DNA from: Trichoplusia ni
Lineage: Eukaryota > Arthropoda > Insecta > Lepidoptera > Noctuidae
Assembly (NCBI RefSeq): GCF_003590095.1
Contig: NC_039490.1
Coordinates: 5,535,834-5,599,833, forward strand
Length of the DNA: 64,000 nucleotides
Direction: 5' to 3'
In this document: positions 50,554-60,280 of the stretch, piece after piece
Position numbering within the stretch: position 1 is the first letter of the stretch
Layout of the letters: the number at the start of each line of letters is the position of its first letter
The notes under the pieces: model-generated
Seen by the model: the letters and a program-made list of their open reading frames with translations, nothing else
Told to the model about the DNA's origin: nothing
Database searches by the model: none
Position numbers and translations under genes: made by a program

Positions 50554-51341
50554 TTTGTACTTATTACCACTTTAATTCACATTTACTTGAAATTGTAATA
50601 TTTCCGAATACACTACACTCGACTCCTCAAGGATCAACATAAACAGAGCTGGTTTATTTTTTAGCAATCGGCGAAAGAGCAGTACTGTGATATATGTGTT
50701 AACAGGAGTGAGAGAGAAAGACAATACCTTAACGCCAAAAATGTGAACAATTAGGAACCAGAAACGTTAAACGTCTAGAATCTCTGTCTATGATGGACTA
50801 CCTATTGATTTTTAATTGCATTGGGCGATTGAATAGGTATGTATAGTTCTACATTGATTTGTATCTAAACCTGAGTGTATTGCAACGTTAGAGAATGCGA
50901 GGGTACGCAAATGAGGGAAAAACGAGAAGAGAAATAAAAGAATCTATGAATATAAAATAAATCAAATCACTTAATTAAATGAAGCGGATTTCCTTAACTA
51001 GTTAAAACTGTTCTTTCGAAGTTCGTTTCAAGTTTTTTATTTCACTGTTTCCCGAGCAGTATTACAAAAAATGGCAACACTAATGGTCTATCGTGTCGAG
51101 CTTCTTGATGGTTCAATACCTATTTTTGCTTTTTAATCGACAAAGTAGTGAGACTGAATGATAATTATAAGTTCAGTCTGTATCTGTCCACTACGTAATG
51201 ACGTGTTCCTGTGCGTTCAATAAAATAAACGACCTTGACGAACGTCTTCAACAAAAGATTTCCTTCCGAAGAGAATAAATGCAACTTTGCTCACAGGAGT
51301 TTTGAAGATCAATTGTTAAAAAAAATTTGGTGTTAAGTGTA
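50554..51341. promoter_or_regulatory. Shared divergent promoter region between TTC5 and the first zinc-finger gene
   Basis: The two start codons lie head-to-head 788 bases apart with no other gene between them. The stretch must hold both 5' UTRs and core promoters, possibly a bidirectional promoter. I see no clear TATA box that would settle either start site. Confidence 0.45.
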
Positions 51342-52085
51342 ATGGCGTACTATACAGATATTGTGGTGGATGGAAGTGGAAAAACTAAATGCGGATTGTG
51401 TAAAATATTTATTTGTGATAGTAGTAGAGAAATAGATCGGCATTTAAATGATAAGAATCACGTAAAAATGAACATGCAAAGACTTATGGTACAGAATAAC
51501 ATTGCAGAGAGTGATAGGCAAAATATTTGTGGTTTATGTGATCAAATGTTTGATTACTCTTCTATTAATAATCATATTAATAGTTCTCGACATCAAGATA
51601 TGAAGGCGTCTGTGGAAGAATTAATAAAAAATGACGGAGGTTTGCTAATACTGCCTGAAAACGTTACCAACGTTGGTTCTAAAGTTAACTGTTTAGCTTG
51701 CGATTGTTTTATAGACTTTGAATTTCCATCTGTAAAATCCCATATAGAATCTGCTAAGCATAGGAGAGCTCGAGCCATCGCAGTTCAACCGATGAACGCA
51801 ATTTTCTCAGTAGAGGATTCAAGTGATGATCTTTGGTGCAAAATTTGTCAAGTGTATTTCGAAAACTATATTGAAGTTATTTTCGAACATGTGGATGAAG
51901 ACCCAATGCATAGAAAGAAACTTGGAAAGCTATTGATGTTGATCGACGGTCAGAATATCTGTATTGAGAAGTTCTTGTATGACCCTAAAGAAGATAAAGC
52001 TTATTGTAAGAAATGTGATATTGAAGTTCCCTGTAATGTTGATAATTTAGAAAGGCATATTAAAGGCAAGAAACATAGCACATAA
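51342..52085 (+). CDS. Five-finger U1/JAZ-like zinc-finger protein A (intronless)
   Basis: Single-exon gene of 247 residues starting MAYYTD; the ATG is followed by G, and no in-frame ATG lies upstream (the open frame extends only to a TTG). Five modules each carry C-x2-C, a 10-13 residue loop, then H-x5-H or H-x6-H. They start at CGLC (residue 17), CGLC (about 63), CLAC (about 117), CKIC (about 165) and CKKC (about 221). The long His-His spacing resembles U1-type, JAZ and matrin-like fingers, which often bind double-stranded RNA, rather than the classical DNA-binding H-x3-H. Spacers between fingers contain acidic helical segments. Codon use is strongly AT-rich. An AATAAA at 52196-52201 lies 110 bases past the stop. 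I do not recognise a named orthologue. RNA binding is an inference from finger geometry only. Confidence 0.85.
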   Translation: MAYYTDIVVDGSGKTKCGLCKIFICDSSREIDRHLNDKNHVKMNMQRLMVQNNIAESDRQNICGLCDQMFDYSSINNHINSSRHQDMKASVEELIKNDGGLLILPENVTNVGSKVNCLACDCFIDFEFPSVKSHIESAKHRRARAIAVQPMNAIFSVEDSSDDLWCKICQVYFENYIEVIFEHVDEDPMHRKKLGKLLMLIDGQNICIEKFLYDPKEDKAYCKKCDIEVPCNVDNLERHIKGKKHST

Positions 52086-52195
52086 GCTTATTGTTGAAAA
52101 TTTTGGCAATACATATTAGTTTGTAAGAGTATTTTATTTATGTACGTAATGATAATTAACTATGTTATTAAACGATTACTAATCAATGTTGTTTA

Positions 52196-52201
52196 AATAA
52201 A
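52196..52201 (+). promoter_or_regulatory. Poly(A) signal of zinc-finger gene A
   Basis: AATAAA lies 110 bases after the stop of the upstream intronless gene and well before the next gene, so the two zinc-finger genes are probably separate transcripts. Confidence 0.6.
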
Positions 52202-52853
52202 AAACCTATGAATTAATTAATGGTCATCAATTTCAAAACCCCCCGCCCTTAGTTTTAAAAGAAGATGATAGCTTGAAAAGCTGCCAGCACACAGGTAGAT
52301 AATTTGAAAGTTAGAATAACTACCCTCCCGTTCTTGTATGCTTCTCAATACAGAGCTGTTTTTGTTTTCAATAAACCTAGGCGTTATTACTAGGCTATCA
52401 TACAAAGCATCTTCAATAATTTAAATGTTATCTGAAAAGGTCAATAGCCTTGAGTAAAAATATTCAAATGGGATTTCCCCGATCATAGACAAGATAACTG
52501 CACGTTTCAGTCTACGGCTAAATATGATGAGAATACCGATTACTTTTATGAAAATTAAAAAGAAAAAACTAGCTTTCCTGTCGGGGGTATGTTCAACGAA
52601 AGATTAATATTTTATGTTCTCCTTTCGCGATAGTATGTAGTGTTGCCCTATCAAAATTATTGGGAAATCGATTGAGTACAAGAGAGACGGCAAAGACACG
52701 ATTAAAAACACTGTTAACATCTGTCACTAGTCAAACTGTCACATTAATCCAAAAAATTCGCGAAATTTCAAGTTACTGCTATTAAAACTGCAATCCATTG
52801 CTAAAACTACTACTCATCTGTGTGAAACATTACAACAACCATAAAAGGATAAA

Positions 52854-53603
52854 ATGAAAACCGGAATACTGTACGGTATAGTCGCTAGTTCGAAGACGCG
52901 AGTACGTTGCGTATTTTGCGGGGTGCACATCCCCAAAGCGACCAGATGTATCGAGCAGCATTCGCACGGCGCCAAACACAAGGAGAACATCGATCTGATG
53001 AACGAGAATGGCATATGGTTCGAAAACGAGACGCTTCTGTGCAAGCCATGCAACCGAATCATCCCGAACGAGGAGTCCGTCATTAGACACATTGATGGCG
53101 ACGATCATGCAAACTGGATGGCCGCTGTAGAAGATCTAGTTGACGGTGAGTTCATTACACTTGAAGCTTTCCTGTCTTGCGAGAAGGATGAAGTTTTCTG
53201 CGAGGTGTGCCACTGCGAAGTCCTCTGCACCCTGCAAAGCATTGAGGAACATGTCAACCACCTCAGTCACCGGTCCAAAATAACTGACCGTCTAAGGCCC
53301 CTTAATGGCATCTTCCCAGTTGAGAACGAAGATGAAGTTTGGTGCAAGGTCTGCGACATATACATTGATAGCTCGGTCCCGAGCATTCTGAGCCACATTG
53401 ACGATGATGAGCAGCACATGGAGTGGTTTGCGGAGATTGAAGATCTGATTGAGAGCCAGGAGGTGTCTATTGAGGCTTACTTGGCGAATGAGCATGAGAA
53501 ATTTGCGTATTGCAGCAAATGTCACACTGAAATTCCCTGCAATGCTCAGAGTCTTGAAAGCCACGTCCACAGTGTTGTGCACTTAGATCGTTTCGGCTTA
53601 TAG
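52854..53603 (+). CDS. Five-finger U1/JAZ-like zinc-finger protein B (intronless)
   Basis: Single-exon gene of 249 residues starting MKTGILYG. It has the same five-module design as the gene 768 bases upstream: CVFC (residue 19), CKPC, CEVC, CKVC and CSKC, each followed by 12-13 residues and H-x5-H or H-x6-H. The last two modules align almost without gaps with protein A, including NGIFPVE versus NAIFSVE, the six-residue His spacing in module 4 only, and EIPCNAQSLESH versus EVPCNVDNLERH. The pair are therefore tandem duplicates. Protein B uses many more G/C-ending codons than A and has more acidic linkers, so the copies have diverged considerably. A plausible poly(A) signal is AATAAA at 54774-54779, implying a long 3' UTR. 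No named family member is recognised; nucleic-acid binding is inferred. Confidence 0.87.
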   Translation: MKTGILYGIVASSKTRVRCVFCGVHIPKATRCIEQHSHGAKHKENIDLMNENGIWFENETLLCKPCNRIIPNEESVIRHIDGDDHANWMAAVEDLVDGEFITLEAFLSCEKDEVFCEVCHCEVLCTLQSIEEHVNHLSHRSKITDRLRPLNGIFPVENEDEVWCKVCDIYIDSSVPSILSHIDDDEQHMEWFAEIEDLIESQEVSIEAYLANEHEKFAYCSKCHTEIPCNAQSLESHVHSVVHLDRFGL

Positions 53604-54773
53604 GTAGCGGCCCCCCATCGTTTCAGTCGTGGCTAGTTTCATATTGATTATTTTTAGTTCTATTCACTATTAATTTTATAGTTTCCTTAATTGAATCTCA
53701 TTTCTCATTGTTAAGTAGCTCTTATTAGATTTGTTTTAACTTAATATATAATTACACGCGAAATTCAAGATATTTTATTACTGTAGTATTGTAATTATTT
53801 TGGTCCTTATTTCTATAAGTAACATGTCTTTTAGTTTTTCGTGAAGTTGATTACGATTCTTTCATTCTGTAATTTATGATTTTATGAAAGTCACGATAAA
53901 ACGAATGGGGCATGAAAACTGATAAATGAATCTCACGAACGAATGTTTAATGATATCGCAACATTGTTCATCTAACAAGAGCTTGCGACGTAACTCACTG
54001 CGACTAATCTTTCAATGTTGTTGGCATTAGTCATAGGCATATTATGTCAATAGTATCAATATTTAATCATCAATCATATAATCCGTGTATATTATGATCT
54101 CCTTACTAATAGCGGTACCAATCACATTTTCTAATCTGAATTCATAAATATTTAGACTAGTTTGACTGCCACAGTTTGACTGCAGAACTGGATACTGCAT
54201 CCTATGTATTTGCAGTTGATCTACAGATATTGTATTATGTAAGTAAGCCGAAGTTCTTACTAAGGAGAAAGGAATGGAATAATGTTAAGAATTCAGTCAA
54301 CTGTGCCATTTTCATGTATTTCATATATGCATAGAAATGTAATTTATTAATACATGTTTAGGTAGATACCCAATTGAAGACATATATATAATGTTTCAAA
54401 CTGAGAAAATAGGAGTTACAGTTTTAACTTGTTGCTAATTTTACACCAGCTAAGTAACATTTACACCAATGGTAGATTGATATATGTTTGGGTTTAAAAC
54501 ATCATAATATGGCCTGTATTATAAAACTTGTAATATTATGAATTGCATGGAGAATCTTGAGCTTGTTGCAGTAGCTGTTTAATATCAATATTTAATCACA
54601 CAAGTAAATTAGATAAGATATTTTAGATGTACCAACACTTACTTATCGATAGCAGATAATTTATTGTATTGTTAAGTATAGTAGTACCACATTTGTTAAG
54701 TACAACTGGTTGCTGCTTAACCGCCATTTTACATCGATCAGTCAAGCGAGATTACTATCTGTGGCATTCATGG

Positions 54774-54779
54774 AATAAA
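54774..54779 (+). promoter_or_regulatory. Possible poly(A) signal of zinc-finger gene B
   Basis: AATAAA on the coding strand about 1.2 kb after the stop. Several later hexamers near 55230-55255 are alternatives, so the 3' end is uncertain. Confidence 0.35.
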
Positions 54780-56019
54780 AACCTTAATGAAATTGAAATA
54801 AGGTACGTATTTAATTGATTGACAATCGGCTCCAGTCTATATTGTCGAAAATATACGAAGTTTCCCGATGTACATTATAAAAGTGGTACTAGGATAACCT
54901 TCTTCTAAAACCCATCTAGTCTACTGCTCTATATTTTTTTGGTAATTTTACACAAGGGTATGGAATAATTGAAAATTGTTCTGGTGAAGAAGACAGATCT
55001 GAAAACTGTTATATATAAGTTCGTGTTGTTAGTAATCGGTGTTTATATGAATAAGTAATTTATTGTATCGTATTTAATGATAGCACGCTTCATTAATAAC
55101 ATATTTTTATGTTTTATTTATTTGTGAAGTCCAAAATTTCAAATTGTTATTAACCATTGTGACATTCCTTATGTTTTACACCATTTTGTGTTCAATTTAG
55201 TGTTTTCTCGTTTTGCGCACCCCAAACTTCAATAATAAAGTATACAATAAAACATAAAACCAGTGTAATATTATACTTTATTCATAAATAATAATTCAAT
55301 TACAAATATTCAATTATAGATCTGTGCTATAGAAACAGAACTAAAACATTTATTCAATTCATTGTAATAGTAATAATCGAAATATAATATTTATTAATAC
55401 CTTTTTTTGACGTATTTTTATGCTTGTAAAAATATCTCTAAGTATTTTTATTTGCCAATTAAAATTTAACGAGACGTCCCAACTCTAATTTCTAACTAAT
55501 TTGTTAAAGATATTATTGTTCTGTGTTTATTATTAATTTAATTATAGTATCGACTTAGATTTGTAATTATTTTTGGTGAGATTCATTGTTTTAGCATTGG
55601 GACGATTAAGTTAAACTGTTTGTGATATTGTTACAATAGTTATTAGTTTCGTTTTTTTAAATAAATCTTATCAAAAAACAAGAAATTGGATTTTACCAAT
55701 CATCAAACTTCCTTATAAAAAAATTCCAATAAATAATATTTAAACATGGATTTTAAAGAATACGTAAAAAATTAAGATATGGACCCGTAATAGAGGGGGA
55801 AAAAACATTTTGCACTATATACATTTGTGCATCAAAATCATATTGTTTGGACATAACTATGCGAGAACCAACCCTCAAAGACATCATTGTTATGTTCACA
55901 CCAACAAAAACGAAAAACAAACTCAAAGTACAACGTTTTCAAAGCTGATAGTTGACATCTCGTATAACTACAATCCCAATTTCATCATTCTATCAAGAGT
56001 ATGAAATAGCTAAATTGAA

Positions 56020-56025
56020 TTTATT
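56020..56025 (-). promoter_or_regulatory. Poly(A) signal of the tektin gene
   Basis: TTTATT on the plus strand reads AATAAA on the minus strand, 90 bases past the tektin stop codon. Confidence 0.55.
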
Positions 56026-56114
56026 CGTAAAAGTTAGAACTATGGTGCCGAATCAAAATATCAGTTCAGAAATTACTGAAAAAAAAAGCGAAAGGATTTA
56101 ACGTTTCCACATGA

Positions 56115-58814
56115 TCAATCATCTAAGGGATAATCATCATCTTCATCCTCTTCTTGAATGGACTGAAGGGACGCTTCCCTTCGCCCCCTGAAGTTATCGT
56201 CACAGGGGCATGGACCCATGTTGTATATGTCGGGTGGAGGTGGAGGCGGGCTGGAGGCCACCTCCCCAAGCCTATTTGCTATTCGCTCTTCATCTAAACG
56301 GACTACCTTTATAATATCCTCGGCATAGTTGTCCAGACGGGCCATGCTGTCAGTCAGGTTGCACTGGAGGGAACTAAACGAAAACAGATCATCAGAATAA
56401 TTAGTTTGATATTTATTATGAGCTCGTCTCTGCTGAATGTAGATCTCCACTTAAAAGGGATCAAAGTTTAAATGTCGGACTACAATTGTACCCGTGGTGA
56501 AAGTTGAAGCGAAAAGTAACGAAGAAACCGATTGAAGTAGGTACTGGGTGGGTATGTGCCATAAAATAACTGGGACCCTCTTTAAAATTGACAATATCCT
56601 TCACCATCTACCTTGCAACACCATCCCCTATAGAAAAAGAAACCAAGCCAAGTATACCTTATCCTATCATGGGTTGTCCTCAGTTCCTTGCTGAAGCTCC
56701 GCAGTCTACCGAGCTCATCTCGCAGCTTTCTATCCACTTCATCCTTGGTGAGCTCACCAACCGGCCTCAGGGTGCGGTCGGCGAGCCTGGCTTCTATAAC
56801 ACGCTCCTGCTCCATAGTTTCTATGAGATTCTGTTCTGTAGCCGTCTGCTCTTCAGACAATGATTTGTAATCTCTAACAGCCTGTGAGATTTGACATGAA
56901 TACCATAATGGTAGATAACAATAAGTTATAACATCTATTATCTGTCCCTGAACGGTAAGTTTTTTTTGTGATTTAGACGATAGTGATTTGTAAAGAATTG
57001 CATAAAATGACGTCCCAAAATGGCATGTCCTAAAAATCTATTTTTTACTGCTTACCTCTTCCTTTTGCCAGTAAAGATCCTGCAACTTAACCTTGTTCGT
57101 ATTGAGCCGTCTTCTGAGTGCTGAGTCCACTCTAGCACCATGGGCTTGGGCTGTTATTGACAGGTGGACTCTGGCCCCTCTTACCTTAGCGAAATAATTA
57201 TTGTAAGTACCTGAGTATTACGCAGAGCCATCTTTTTCAAAAATATATTGTGATGGACACAGAATAATTAGATTATTACGTTAGATGTACGGCCAAACAT
57301 CTCAAGCCATTTACATGTTCTTAAGGTGACCTATCTAGTTTAAACTAATGTACCTGTTGTCTAGTAACAATTGCGTTACTGAGTGCTTTCAGGCCAGCTT
57401 TCTTCAACGCAATACATCGGTTTTCCCAGCGATTGACTGGTGATGCCCTAGACAAATCGAAAGTACAATTTCAGATTTTGTAGTCTGGAAGATCTAGTAT
57501 TGCAGTTTTATACATGATGCTGTTAAGAAGGGTGTCTAAGCATGTGTAGTATTCACTTCATATCGGATATTGGGGTGGAAGGATGATTTATAAAAGACAG
57601 AATAACATTAGCTTTGATGTGGTTAAAGATAAAGACATACTTTTTTTTCTTCTTCCCTCTGTTATAATCTCCTGCTCTGGAAGCGGATTCTGGGCCTTTT
57701 ATGTTAGCACAAGCCTCCTCAATAGAAAGTGCCTGATCTTTATGAAGAATGTCGACCAATATCTTTTTCCTCGTCTTCTCCATACCAGCTGTCTGCTTGT
57801 CCAATATCAGGAGTAGGTTCTCGAATTTCTTCTTTTCTTCGCGTAGAAAATCGTATTCCTGAAAGTGGTATATACCCTATTCAGTTGCTATTATAAAACA
57901 ACGTGCGGTCGTGTTCCTTGTCACAAACGACAAAATTTAAAGATGAGGGCATAACACTACGTCTCAAAGTGGATCAGTTGCGGTCATTAGAAAGACACTG
58001 ATCAGAGACAACTGAAAAAGTGATGGTACTTCAAGAAATGGTGTAACTAGTGAATAATATGTTCGAATTATCTTCGATATATCCCTACGCGCCTGTACGG
58101 CGTGCCGTGCCTATTCACAATAGAAAAAAATAGGTAGAAAGAAGTAAATAGTATACTTTACTTGCAAAATAACTTCTTCCACATTATCACTTTGTGGCTT
58201 CAGCGCCCCCGGTTGGCTGGCTTCGCGGGAATGTATGACTATTTCGTTTTGTATCCTCTCGATAACCACCTGAAGAGCGTTGCGTTCGTAATGAAGGGTC
58301 TCTATCGCGTCCTTAAGGCGTTTCGTTAGGTCATCTAGTACCCAGCGCCACGAGGCAATGTCGGAAATCCTGAGAAAAAGCATGTAGCATTATGGTACGC
58401 AAGGAAGAATTACATAGAATTTAACTGAATTGACGAAATTAATTTCACCTTGTCATTGATCCACTTCTTTGCTACAAGATATCTACTTGTAAAAATTGCT
58501 TCCAAATTTTTTTTTTCCTAATATTTTTTAAGCCTCTTCTTAGTTTAGTAAGCATTGATTGTAAATTGTTGTGATTACACTAGCCAAACTAAACGCGAAA
58601 CTATCCTCAGAGACTCAGAATCATCTCACTCTTACCTGTCTTCCAAGCATTTCTTGAACTGATACTCATTGCTCTCATGAGCAAAATTGTTAAGCATCAC
58701 CAGTTCCTGGGTATCGTTGACCTGTTCCACTACCTTCGCACTCAGCCTGTCGTTCAGGTTCTTCAAGTCTTCAAACCCATAAGGGCAACCCAGGTAAGAG
58801 TTCTCGGCAATCAT
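56115..58814 (-). CDS. Tektin-family axonemal protein
   Basis: Seven coding exons on the minus strand: 58814-58636, 58369-58162, 57858-57641, 57447-57354, 57184-57056, 56881-56658 and 56373-56115 (TGA). Splice phases agree and the product is 436 residues, within the tektin range. It is largely coiled coil. Tektin landmarks include DRISDIASWRWVLDDL (tektins have an R-x-x-DI-x-WK block), HKDQALSIEEACANI, a W-containing mid-segment (PVNRWENRC), and LQCNLTDSMARLDNYAEDIIKVVRLDEERI near the end. At residues 315-323 it reads RPVGELTKD where canonical tektins have RPNVELCRD, so the hallmark nonapeptide is altered. The C-terminus adds a six-proline run and a strongly acidic tail. Tektins are filaments of doublet microtubules in cilia and sperm flagella; in insects expression is mostly in testis and chordotonal neurons. 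The subtype is undecided. The donor of exon 5 and the acceptor at 57184 are weaker than the others. Confidence 0.83.
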
Positions 58815-59599
58815 GGTTTCAATTTTGTTGTGATTTGGTTATAGAGAGTATTAAAAGTTTGTTTTGATTGTGTATTGTGTTTTAGTGTTTCTTGACATGT
58901 TATTAAGTTGTCAAATTTATTTTGTCAAATTGAGTTTTAATGTAAGAAGGTTTGTGTAAGAAGTTGTTCGTTCCTTTGTGAGAGTCACATTGGCCTGATT
59001 AAACTATCGGGTACTACTATTTTAAGGAGGGTATATCGTAAATCACTAACCCAATCAAACAATCAGCTAATAAAAAGTGTGTAAACTCCGTGGGCATTAT
59101 CTAAACCTCTTCACTAATTTGCAAGAGTTCATAACTTTATTACCAAGAAGACTAAGTCGTATATTTCATAGTGGTTTCTTAGGTTTACGCGAATGTTAGA
59201 CATTGAAATGAAACTACGGTTTAATTTTAGATTTTAGTTCCCGACGTTTCGAAACCTTTGCAGGTATCATGGTCACGGGCAGACTCAGTCTTGTATTTCA
59301 ATTCATACTGGTATTGTACCTACCTTTAGCATTTATATTATAAGTTACAACCTTTACCTGTCTGGTGTATTTAAGAGTTGATAGCAGACTAAAATGTAAT
59401 CCGTTTAGAACTAACTCAGATTAGGAATTTTGGAATCCAGTACATTGTAGTTAACGTATCTAATTGAAGTTAACGTATCTTATAAAAGATTCACACAACA
59501 GAAGCGTGTAAGTACTTTATACTCTGCTATGGAGCTTTAGCGAAGGCTTCAACTAAAGTGGATTGCAATAGGATATTATGAATTTATAATAACACAATT

Positions 59600-59896
59600 A
59601 TGAAACGTGGAGAATTGCAGGCGTTCCACAGGGATTACCTACGTTGGTGTAATCTGTTACAACCTACGAAGTACTACGAAGTTATTGGTATTTATTTTGA
59701 GATATTTGGTGTGAGAATATTCGACGTGTTCTCAGAGTTGGAGAAGATAAGTAATAAACTGGACGGATGTTTCGTACTGTTTACTATTATAAGGCCATTG
59801 ATACTCTATGAAAAAGACGAGAAACCTGAAGATTTAATTTTCTCGTCGCGATCGGCTGGGGATTGTAATAGTCGGTTAGTGTGGATAACTGTGTGA
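59600..59896 (+). CDS. Possible small orphan gene, 98 residues
   Basis: Open frame from ATG to TGA in the 1.5-kb interval between the tektin start and the 3' end of the channel gene. The product is charged and contains aromatic residues, with segments such as FHRDYLRWCNLLQPTKYYEV. It has no signal peptide or motif I recognise. An AATAAA at 60005-60010 lies about 110 bases after the stop. Composition is less AT-skewed than chance frames nearby. It could be a real lineage-specific gene, one exon of a spliced gene, or a chance frame. Confidence 0.28.
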   Translation: MKRGELQAFHRDYLRWCNLLQPTKYYEVIGIYFEIFGVRIFDVFSELEKISNKLDGCFVLFTIIRPLILYEKDEKPEDLIFSSRSAGDCNSRLVWITV

Positions 59897-60041
59897 GGAA
59901 CAGTGGAAAATCCGAACAAATCCGAACTGAGTGTTCATAAAGATATTTTTTTTTACAAAGTACATTCTTTGTAAAAACAAAAACTATAGCAAATTATGAG
60001 AGGTAATAAAAAAAAAGAGTCAACGAAGCGAAAAATAAAAG

Positions 60042-60047
60042 TTTATT
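60042..60047 (-). promoter_or_regulatory. ppk: Poly(A) signal of the pickpocket gene
   Basis: AATAAA on the minus strand, about 235 bases after the stop codon of the channel gene. Confidence 0.5.
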
Positions 60048-60104
60048 GAAACCGTTTGAAATAAGGCTAAGACAAAAATAAGCGTGTAAGATTTATTTTG
60101 ACAA

Positions 60105-60195
60105 ACGACGTGTTGGAGGCCCTCCAGGATGACGCACCAATTACGTTTCTCAACTTGGAGGTGGCCCATGCTTAGCAGTGGACCGTGATAGTAGT
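60105..60195 (+). repeat. LINE 3' end fragment
   Basis: gttggaggccctccaggatg, then gaggtggcccatgcttagca, then gtggaccgtgatag; a degraded copy of the same class of LINE 3' end as at 24150. Confidence 0.45.
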
Positions 60196-60280
60196 TAATT
60201 GAATGATTGATTAAATATTTATAATAACTAGTTCGCAATGAACTTCTAAGGTTCCATATCTAATTAAAACGCTACCAAAA

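Larger units (their letters stand above)
53604..56114. other. AT-rich intergenic region after the zinc-finger pair
   Basis: Probably includes a long 3' UTR of gene B on the left side and the 3' end of the tektin gene on the right. I recognise no repeats or exons inside it. Confidence 0.5.

Noticed and set aside
52814..53582. Minus-strand frames opposite zinc-finger gene B
   Set aside because: They are shadows of the plus-strand gene, whose five finger modules are unmistakable.
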